This document shows, one piece after another, positions 12,407 to 23,520 of a stretch of 64,000 nt of DNA (positions within the stretch are counted from its first letter, which is position 1; every line of letters starts with the position of its first letter). Location of the stretch: contig CALZFC010000256.1 in NCBI GenBank assembly GCA_945643635.1, positions 2,360,001 to 2,424,000 on the forward strand. The letters are read 5' to 3'. Under the pieces are notes generated by a model. The model was not told the DNA's origin, ran no database searches, and saw only the letters and a program-made list of their open reading frames with translations. A program made the position numbers and the translations under genes. Origin of the DNA: Allodiplogaster sudhausi (taxonomy: Eukaryota > Nematoda > Chromadorea > Rhabditida > Diplogasteridae).

Positions 12407-15224
12407 GAGTGAGAGAGAGAGCGACAGTGCACTAGAAACGCAATAAGAGAATTATCGAGTCATATCGATGAACTGTCTCTTTATCCGCAGCAAGGTTACA
12501 CCTAAAATTGAATTGAACACAGACGGCTCAATTCTACCATACCTGGAGTGGATGCGGAGGGCGCTGCGAGACCCGGAGTGGCGGAGGCGGAGCCAAGCGT
12601 CGAAGGCGGGCGAAGTAGCGGAGTGCCTGAAATTCATTCAATCAAAATTGATTCTCGATAAAAAAAACTCTTTAACGAACCCTGCGTAATCGACCCCTTC
12701 GCCGTGACTGGTTGCTGTTGCTGCTGTGGTTGCTGTTGGTGCAGCTGAAGGAAGGCGCCGCCGGCCTGGGTCCGAGCCACTTCAAAATTTTTTTTCAAAT
12801 TAATATTTTCAATTCGTTCACCTGTGAAGAAAATATTAGAGTCAGGGGAAACATTTGTTTAATTCAACTAAACCTAAGTGGCTTCTTTGATATGAGTTCA
12901 CGAATTATTTTCATTTAAATTTATTTTTCTATTTGTTCCAAATTTCAATTTAAAAACTTTTTAATTTATAAAATTTCTAAATATACAACAAAAACCATTT
13001 TGCGCAGCCGCGGCGGCGGCCGCTGCAGCAATTGCCGGTGAGCTAGAACGGCCAGCCGCGAGAGCAGCAAACTGGTGATGAGCGGCCAGCAACGGGTTCT
13101 GCACTGCCGCCGCATCTAAAATAACTAACTGTATATTTTAATTACATTTATTTCATCCAAAACTACATGAATACCCTACTCACTCGCATGTATGCTTATT
13201 TATTGCATCTTTTAGTTCGCGTGGAATCTACAAAGGAAATGACAGCCGAAACAAGATCTTTATTTTGTGTGCCAACCTCTGAAGTAATTTATTGAATTCG
13301 CCTCCTAATTTAAACTTTTTTGAGAAAAAAATAGATTATTAGTTCCATTGAAGCCACTAATTAAAAGTTGAGGAAACATACAAAAGATGAACAGAAAATT
13401 TAAGAACACGATCAAATAATTAACGTTAAAATTTTAGTGTAATCGAAATTAGCCCATGTTACTCAGTCAGTCACGCGTTTTTTACGGGAGGCGAAAAAGG
13501 GGTAGAAACATATACATTTTATCATATATGTTTCTACTCCTTTTTGTTTAAAAAAGATGACTTTTTCAGAACAGTGCTGATGCAACACTCCGTGTATTTT
13601 CCTCACTGTTATTACTTTTCAATATAATTGCCTCTCTTTCTTTTCAATGTGAAAAATGCGACGTTTCACAAGTGTACGACCCTAAAAAAGAAACAGTTAG
13701 ATGTCCGTTTGGCACTGAGACCCTTTTTTGTTCCGGTCGGCCACATAATATATATGTCTGAAAAATGCTCGTAAAGAAAAGAAGACAATGAAGGAAGACA
13801 TACTTGAAAGTTGCCACGGAGATTGTCCCGGTGGTATGCCTTGCGAAACGGCCGAAGCTGTTGCTGCGTCCCTTGCCTTCAAGGAGGAAAAGATATTACA
13901 GAAAGAGAGAGCGAGAGAGAAAGAGAGAGAGAGTGAGCGGGAGAGAGAGAGAGACGAAGAGAGAGAGGGAGACAGATAGAGAGAGAGAGAGAGAGAAAGA
14001 GAGTGAGAAAAAATAACGATAGGTGGAGTCAGAGATTCAAATTCATGGCAGTCAAAAGGACATAAATAGAAGAAGACAACGAAATAGCATGTGCACTTTT
14101 CGTAAAGAACGCAGTCTGGCCACTTTAAGCATCTATAAATATTTCTCTGTTCCACGTTTACTACCTGCATCTACGAAAAAGGAAGATGGACATGTCTATG
14201 TCATTCTATTCCTCTCTTCAGATGTCTTGCAATATTGCTCTAACACTCTCAATCGTTGTTTCTTCTCCTTTTCTCCTTTGCTCACTTGCACATTTCTATC
14301 TGATGCCATTACAGATATTCCCAACGCCAGACGTTTACAAAATAAAAGCAAAAGCATTACTACACTACACATGTAGCTCATAAATATACTGTATTGCAAG
14401 GTTCCTATAACCCGCCGTGACTAGCATGTTGAACAATCTAGCGAAAGATCTTTCAAACCTGCTGAAGGTGTAGCTGTGTCACTGCAGCAGAGGAAGTCGG
14501 GGCCATCAGTTGTTGCTGCTGGAATATATTATTTCAATTAATTATGCAATATCTTTGGCCTCAACAATTCACACAATCCTATCTGTAGTGGATATTAGTT
14601 GAAAAAAGTTGAAATAAAGGTAAAAAAATAGTTTTCTTTGCTTTATTTTCGTCTTGTTTTCAAAAAGGGTCTTGGAAATAAAATAAAATAAAGACAATTA
14701 AAAATACAAATTTCTCGCCTGCATCTGGTGCTGCCGGAAATGCTCCATCATGGCGAGCGCGGGCAGGGGGATGTTCTGCTGCTGCTGCATTCCTTGTGTT
14801 GCTGCAGCCTGACCCATGGGAGACGGGGACGAGAGAGTCGACGGGGCTTGAGTCTGGGAGGGGTGCGGAGGAGGCTGGAAGGAGGGCCCTGGGACGGAAA
14901 GGGTCTGAGTGGCCGGGGTGCTTGGAGGGCCCGTCTGGGGCAGTTGGAGCTGCTGCTGCCTTAGTGCTGACGAGGATACCACGACTGAGGAGGCTGTGGC
15001 TGGGGTTCGAATCGAAGATGAAATGGGCGTGGCCTGGGTATCACCAGGGGTTGTCACGGAAGATGAAGGCGGAGCAGGGGGAGTAGAGGCAGACGAGAAG
15101 GCGGGAGGAGGCGCTGACTGAGGAGGACCGGCTGACTCGGTCGTTGTTGGCACCGCGCCAAGATTCACGGAAGAGGGCGCCAGAGATGCGGGCGCAGTCG
15201 CCGCTGAAGAACAAGCTTATGTCA

Positions 15225-15270
<46 letters not shown>

Positions 15271-15829
15271 GGATAGAGAGGAAACAGGAGAAAAGACAAA
15301 GAATGAGAGAGATAAAGACTGAGAGTTTGAAGGAGAAAGACACAGAGGGTGAGAGGGATAAATAGATATCGAGAGGTAGGGAGAGCGACAGAAAGAAAGA
15401 GTGCGAGAGGGGGAGAGGGAGAGCGTGAGACAAAGAGAGAGAGTGAGAGAGAGAGAACAGTAACCACTGGAACTGGCGGTGGAGAGGACACTGGAAGGGC
15501 GTGGAGGCTGTGCTTGGGGTGTGGAGACTCGCTCGGGGCCCGCGACCGACGGAGTCGGGAAGTTGGCCGATGCCTGCATGCTCTTTTTAATGATTGAACA
15601 CCTGATATTCTTACTTCAATTCAAAATTTAATTAAGCTAAAATATCGAACACAAACTGATTCGACAATTTATGAAAAAATAAAGCATCATAGCGACCGAG
15701 GCTTAGAGATATAGGGAGGGAGAGAGAGAGAGAGAGAGAGAGAAGAGAAGAGAAGAGAAGAGAAGAGAAGAGAAGAGAAGAGAAGAGAAGAGAAGAGAAG
15801 AGAAGAGAGAAAGAGTGAGAGAGAGAGAG

Positions 15830-15874
<45 letters not shown>

Positions 15875-17841
15875 AAGAGAGAGAGAGAGAGTGAGAGAGA
15901 GCGGAAAGAGAGCGCGCGGAAAGAGAGAGCGCGGAAAGAGAGAGAGAGAAGAGAGAGCGAGCGAGAGATAAACAAACTTTAGTAAATGTCGAGGTGGAGA
16001 GCAGAGTCGGTGCCCGTGTGGTGGTTGGGGACGGCGAGGGTGTCTGCTGCTCCGCTTCTATGTTAGAATCGAGAGCTGCAAAATGTTCTTGTTTTATTTA
16101 TTTATGGCATTAATTATATTTTAAATATCTTTACTTACGATATCAATGACCATGACTTATATCTTCGACTAAACATTTACATAATATAAAGTATTTATCC
16201 ATTGCTTACTCAATCAGCGTATTTTATCACATTTCGTAATTTCAGTGCAGTGAGAATTCCTGAGTTTCCTCACCTTTCTCGGTGCTCTTCGTGCTATTCT
16301 CTGTGTCTCCTCTACTCGAGTCTCCCGAATCGGAAGGAACCCTTAATCGGACGGAGTTGACCAACGATTTAAAAAGAATGCCCATTTTCTCATTAAAATC
16401 AACAAAACGTTAAAAGATATATCATGAAAAACACCCGACTTCCGTGGAAGATCGTCGCTCTGCTTGCTTCTCTCCAGCTGCAAGCGGCAGTCCTCCTCGG
16501 AGCGGCCCTTAAATATGTTTCAAGTTTTTGTATCACAATCAAGAAACAGAAAGATATGGCGATTTTACGAAAAATTTAATGTTTCTAAATTGATGTCTCT
16601 TAAACCTCTGCACAGCCAAGGAAATGCTTAAAATAAGGCATTATTGTTACTGAATACTTTGGGTCTTCCCTGAATGTGAGCCATAGCCACCTAGATTTTG
16701 ACGTAAAACTTCTCTATATTTATTTTACCCATCTTGCTTTCGGGGTCGTAATTGCCTTACGCCCATCCTGTTCGTTGTTCCCTGCCTGTCTAACCTTCAT
16801 CTGCGCCGCGATGCTCTCCCAGTCATCGCCCATCTCTCCGACCAGCTCGAGTAGCCTGGCCGTCTCTTCGTCACTCCAGGACGCCGCGACGGGCGCCGAT
16901 TGGACGCCAGGAGGGTTCTTCCTCGCCGCGCCCATGGCCGCGAGAGTGGCCGCCGAGGGGGGAGGGGCCGGCCGCTCCGCGCACCATCGCTCATACTCTT
17001 CCGCCAGCTCGCCCTCGTTGAACTGAAGACACATTACGGTATATTAGAACAGTTCAAAAGCTAGTTTCATCTTCTTCGAAGGTATGACCAAATAGTCCTT
17101 CCAAACACTCAAATAATATATAGCAGAGTTATAATTGTATTTAAAAATGAAAAAAAAAGAATGCGATTCTCCATTACTTCGGCAACTTTCTTCTGAACCC
17201 TCTTGACGCACATGTGGCATATCTGAAAAATGGAAGTTAATTACTTTCAAAACAAATTTATTCTTCCTTTTTAGTTCTCATTCAATGGTAACCTTTTTAA
17301 TGAATAGTATATTCCAGATCTGCTATCAGATATAGTAGAGCAGCTAAAGCTGCAAAAATAATGACCTTGATATTGTCCCTCGGCACGCCAAAACTGTGCA
17401 TAAGAAAGTCCTTTTTCCTTCTCTCGAGCTCTTCGTATTCACGCGGGAATGTCTAAAATATTTTTAAAGAGTAATAATTAGGATCTTTCGAACATATCTT
17501 AAAATATTCACAACCTTCTGGGTCGCAAGCCATTGTTTATTAAACCGTTGAAAAAAGTGAATCCTAATTGTAGACAGCAAGTAAGCGTACCTTATTCGCT
17601 TTCACTTTCCGCTTTCCGCCAGAGCAGGGCTGCATGGGGCATCGCCTGTAAATGCCGAGATAAAAAATTAAACTTGTTGTTTTATTTATTTTTCTTGAAT
17701 AAATTTTTTTTGATATTAAACAAATTACCCTCCACGAGAGTTGGCGGCAAGAACACGGCACGGCTCACAGATTCGAGCGTCCGCACGAGCATCCACGCCT
17801 AGGGCCTGAAGAGAGAGAGAGAGAGAGAGATAGAGAGAGAG

Positions 17842-17883
<42 letters not shown>

Positions 17884-17961
17884 AGAGCGAGAGAGACAAG
17901 ACACTTAGCGAGAAAATAGAGAGCGAGAAAGAGACACACATAGCGAGAGAATAGAGAGCGA

Positions 17962-18016
<55 letters not shown>

Positions 18017-19579
18017 TAGAGGAGAGAGGGAGAGAGATAGATAGAGAGAGAGAGAAAGAGAGAGAGAGACAGAGAGAGAGAGAGCGAGAGAGAGAGAGAG
18101 AGAGGTGCGAATACGACTCCCGTTCACCTCGAGATTTGCCCTGGTGAGTCTGGTGGTGGAAGCGACTGCGGCTTCCAGAGAAACCCCGCACGCCGTACAA
18201 GTCGGCACTTCTTCCGCCCCTCCAATTATTATAGCTTTTTTTAAATATATAAATAGATTTACAATTACAATAAGCAGTATTTAAATTAAAGTTTTTACCT
18301 TATCTTTCTCAAATGTCGTGCTTATAAGCAATAGTAAAAACATAAACTGACTATTATTATGAATGAGGGACATTGTCCTGGCGCCCGAGTGGTGGAGATC
18401 TGGCGCGGGCGTCCGGGCAGCAGCCGCAGCCGCCACGGCAATGTCCTCCAGCCGCGGCATGGCTGGCGGCTTGTATCTCTTCGCCGCCTTCCGAGGCCTT
18501 CGCTTGCTCATTTGCTGTAGTACTCTCTCAATCAGGCGCGGCCAACATAATTATCATATCCTATTTTTATTCGTTTCAGTCTAATTTTCTCGCAGTAAAC
18601 AAAATTATTAGTTAGCCAAAAAAAATTATTCATTTATGCTAATTCGCATCATCTGCGAAATGAAAATAGTTATGGCGATAAATTGTTTAAACAAGCCACT
18701 TTTATTAATATTGTTATTTTTATTCCCATAACATAAAGTGGTTATCGTTGCCTTAACCTTCTAATGGGGCTCATTCGTACCTTCCACGAAATGGAGATAA
18801 ATTGTTTCAACAAGCCACTTTTATTAATATTGTTATTTTTATTCCCATAACATAAAGTGGTTATCGTTGCCTTAACCTTCTAATGGGGCTCATTCGTACC
18901 TTCCACGAAATGGAGATAAATTGTTTCAACAAGCCATGACATAAATTTGTTCATACGATAAGACCACGGTACCACATTTTGTATTTAAATTCCAACAATG
19001 GGAAGCAATTCATGGAAGTACAAACCTTAAAATCCGCAATCGTTGACTTCGTCATGTAATAGTAGAGAACAGCATCAAGGACGCTCTGAAGAAGGAAAAG
19101 ATAGTAAACGACTGTTTTATTCAATTAGAGAAAAAAGACACCCCATATACAATAAGTGAACCTTTTTAGGGAGGAAACTCTGGATCGCGGCGAAATTCTT
19201 GGGGTAGTTCGTGAAAGCCTTCTTGTAGGTGCTGCGCTCGGAGAGGGACCAGCTGGGTAGAAACTTCTTATATCTGTAATGGAAGAGAAAGAATCTATCA
19301 GTTGAAATATCACTTCACTTATAATTTGCACTTTATCTGTAACACTTTTAAGAACACTCAACAACAAGTGTAGAAAAAGGCAAGCCGAAATATCACTCGT
19401 GTATTACATACGTTTTCTTGTTTGGTCGTTATTCCTTTATACGTGTCCTTCTGCAAGCCTCTCTCTCTCTCCCTCTCTCTCTCAGCTGGCCACTGTCACC
19501 TACACTTTTCTTAAACTCTCTTGCCTTAGTTAATCTGCTCCTCTGGCTCCTCTTTCTTCCCTCCTCTCTCTCTACTTCT

Positions 19580-19626
<47 letters not shown>

Positions 19627-20380
19627 TGTCCACAAGTTCCTTCTCCGCATCCTTGACCACGTTGTGATCGTTGAGCATGACCGGCGGGTGCAGCACTCGT
19701 TGGAGGGGCGGAATGGAAACGGCCGAGCGCATTTTCTCGTCAGCTTCATCCTGAATTCATATCCACTGGCTTGATGCTCCGCCGCTCTCTTTCTCTCCTC
19801 TCCTTCCTCTCTCGATACCCTACTCTCCGTCTCTCTCACCCACCCTCGTCTCTTTCCCAGCTCTCTCTCCCTCCTTACCCGAACAGCCCCAGGGGCGGAA
19901 GCTTGTAGCCAGCAGCCTGCTCGCATGCTCCTCTGTGCTGATTGCTTCGCAGTCTTCAAATCCGGAAAGACCTTCTCGAAGATTTCGCGGTGCTTCTCGT
20001 CCCGCGCTCTGAAATTGGCACAGGAATTGAAAAATAGATCTATTTCATTCGATTCCTAAAGAGAATGCATGATGGCAGTAAGAATAGCCAACCGTTTCTT
20101 CGGGCTGTTATCCCACTTGTCCACCCGCTCCACCCACTCTGCTTGCGCACGCGCAAATCGCTCTGCATGCATGCATTGCTTGCTTATTGCCAGAGCGCGT
20201 TTCTTCCGCAACCGATCGATAATCTCAAAGATATACAAGTTTCAGTTATATTAAAGTAATCAAACAAACAGTCCTAATGCTGGAAGATATGTGCGAGGGT
20301 AACCTTCCAAATAGGACATATCACCGTCTCCTTTATTTCACTCTTTTGTTCTATCTCGCTTATTGTTAGCACTTCTCTAT

Positions 20381-20416
<36 letters not shown>

Positions 20417-23400
20417 ATCTCTCTCTTTCTCCTTTCACTCTATTCTAGCGCAGGTTTCTTCCTTGAACACTCACCATCGGTCTATAAAGACGACACTTTG
20501 AGAGCGTCTCCGTGATTCCGGGTACGTCATTCGGCTCGAGATACAGGGCGCGCTGAATTAAATTTTCTACTATTAAAAAATAGAATAAACATTTTTTTAA
20601 TTAAATAGCTAAACAACAAGCAGAACTCCCGACAATATGCTATGTTTATTCACCGAATAGGTAAAACGTATCCCGCCAATTACGCAAAAATTTCCGACAG
20701 CAAGGCAAAAGGCCACTAATTTAAAAACAATAAAGGTTAAATCGGCCTAATTAAATAATATCCTACAGTACATTCGGCCGTCGTTTCCAACTTGCACTAC
20801 AATTTAAAATACTCCCAATCCACCATCTCCAATGGCCCCTTAATTCCCTTATCACCAACCTTCTTGCTGCGAATGTTCAACTCTCTCATTGCTGGATTTC
20901 TCGCTTCGTACGATCTCTGCTTTGCCTTGTTCTCCGCTACAATTCTCTCGTAGAGCGAGGATGAGCCGGCGGTTTGGCGAATCTCAAGGGATTTATTGAT
21001 TCTCTTATTATCATTAGCGATCAAGCTTGCAGATACAACTACCCAACTTTACAGCAACTATTAAAATATAAAAAAAATTTATGTTCTCCCCTGAATAATT
21101 ACGTCATTATATGAGTTACACATCTAAAGGCCATAAAATAGATCATAAACTAACTTCTTTACAACAACCATTAAAATATAAACAGAAATTGTATTATATA
21201 TTTCTCTTAATAATTAAATACGTTTACAAATTACACATCTAATGATCAAAAAGTTGTTGATAACGCCCTGACCTCCTTCTTCCTTCTAAAGAGTGCATTC
21301 CACGCTGCGCTCCTCCTCGGATTGTCCTCTCTGACGCTCTCCTCCTCTTCGAGTCCCTCTCCCTCCTCCTCCTTCACCACGCCCCCTCCGGCCGCATTTC
21401 CATTCGGCTGCAACTGCGCGTGTTGTTGCTGCTCTTTCGCTTTTTGCACCTGAGACAAAGCGAGCATATTAATTAAAGGACCTGTCTTGGCAGTCTCAGA
21501 ATCTGTATTGTTTCGCAAAAATTTGTGCATAAGACAAATAAAATATCTGAGAGATTTTCGTAGTCATCATGGAGGACATTCCATAGCTTCAATCTGATAT
21601 ATACAAAAAAACTTACCACAAGAGATCCCTTCTTGCAGATTTCATCAAACTTCTTGTTCATCTCATTGTCCCGCTCAGCAACGTCATCAATAGGGCGAGG
21701 CTCCTCTTCCTTACAATTAATAAACAATTTCTCCCTTTCCAATTTTTCTTTATACAAAAATAGATACAGTATCCTAAGATATCGCTACAGTGTAAGAAAA
21801 CAAAACGAACCATGACTGTAGTCTCCTCCTCATCGTCGCTGCTCAATTTCTGGAAAAAAAACCAGAAAATATTTCCACCTTCATAACTTATCCCCTACAA
21901 CGTCTATTTAACCATCTAGAAGGAGGCCACACCTCGACATCTCCCGCTTCGGGTTCTTCTTCCTTGAGCTGGCCAAGTATACTGGCGACTGGCGGTGCTG
22001 TGGCAGTTGGAGCCATGCTGGGCCCACCAAGGAGTGTGGTGGCCTGAGGGGGCACTCCACCACTCCCTTGCAGCAGACTCGGATGAAGCTGCTGAGCCTG
22101 ACTCAACTGCTGTTGCTGTACTGCTGCTGCGGCAGCTGCAGCCGCACCAAGCAAGGAAGCGGAAGAAGCAACCGACGAGCCTGCAAGAAAGAATTGTCTA
22201 TTATTATTGTTATTACTATTATTATTATTATTATTATAAATATTTCCATTTCATACAAATTCCTATTGATCCCATGGTAGCCCCTCACAACTTCTTTACT
22301 TCCTTGAAGTCTAGGATATCCAAAACAATTCTATGCTAAAACCACCGTTGTTACCAACCACATATCTTTTTGAACATAGCATACTATAATAACGAAAGCT
22401 ACTTAAGTTACTAAAAAAGAAATATCCTTAATTTTACTTCTGCCAATTTCATTTTACCAGTGTTCCCTCATTTGGCCCATAAGTACAGTATTCCCAATAG
22501 TCATTAGACATAGTCTTACTCTGCTGCATAGCGTGCTGCTGCTGCGCAACTTGCTGCCGACTCGGCTCTGGCGCATGGAAATTAGCCATGAGAGAGGGTC
22601 GGCGTCGCTCGATTTCGGCTGCTTGCTGCTGTTGTTGTTGCTGGTGATGATGAAACTGCTGCTGCTGCTGTTGTTGAGCATGGAAATGCTGCTGCTGCTG
22701 AAGCTGCGCCTGCGAGGGGATCTCAATATTATGACTAATCCTCCGAAGAATTACGAGTTTGAAAATGCTTGGGAAAACAGATTAGCAAAAGTTGGATTTC
22801 CAAGTACTGAACCTGTGGCATCACTCCGATATACGCTACCCCCTTCTGATAACAAGTCCCATTTTTCCTCCGAACCTGTTGCTGTTGTTGTTGCTGAAGC
22901 TGCGCCTGCTGCTGATGATGCCCAGAATGCTGCTGCTGTTGTTGCTGCGCTTGCTGAATTTGTTGAAGTTGCTGCACAACTGGCTGCGCCGGATTTGGAT
23001 TCTGCGGCGGCTGGGGCATAGACTGCAAGTGTGTTTATTTATTTACTCTTTATACATAAATTAATATTACTTATATTGCTGCAAACTAATTAGAAGCGTC
23101 TTTTCCATATTTGACCAACTTTAACGATCCCGACATTTAAAGACAACCTGTTGTTGTTGCTGCTGCTGTTGTGCTTGCTGGAGCCGCTGAAACAAATAAA
23201 ATTAAAGTACCGCGAGATAATTTCAAGGAAAAGAAATCCAACAGTAATAATTTTTAATTTAATCATATTTAATTTCATCATTATTCCGCAACATAACCGC
23301 ATGATTCACCCATTCATAATTAAAGAACCAACTTAATCAATGCAAGAATTCGTTAAGAAAGAGTTGATTTCTTCGATTCCTGCCTGTGGGGATCCTTGAG

Positions 23401-23488
23401 AAATGAGTCAGCGAAAATGCAATCATATTCCGCCAGGCACTACACCCTTTCTATCTCTGCGGGGTACGGCATGTCTCCTCCATGGTCA

Positions 23489-23520
<32 letters not shown>

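Noticed and set aside
15000..15015. GGGTTCGAATC, a B-box-like match
   Set aside because: It lies within co-repressor coding sequence, with no A box or cloverleaf around it.
15703..15975. Ser/Leu-rich ORFs (repeating SLSLSL) here and at many other sites
   Set aside because: They are translations of (CT)n or (GA)n simple repeats inside introns; length comes from the two-base period lacking stops.
22533..23064. Leu- or Ala-rich plus-strand ORFs opposite the Gln exons
   Set aside because: They are antisense shadows of CAG/CAA-rich exons of the minus-strand co-repressor gene.
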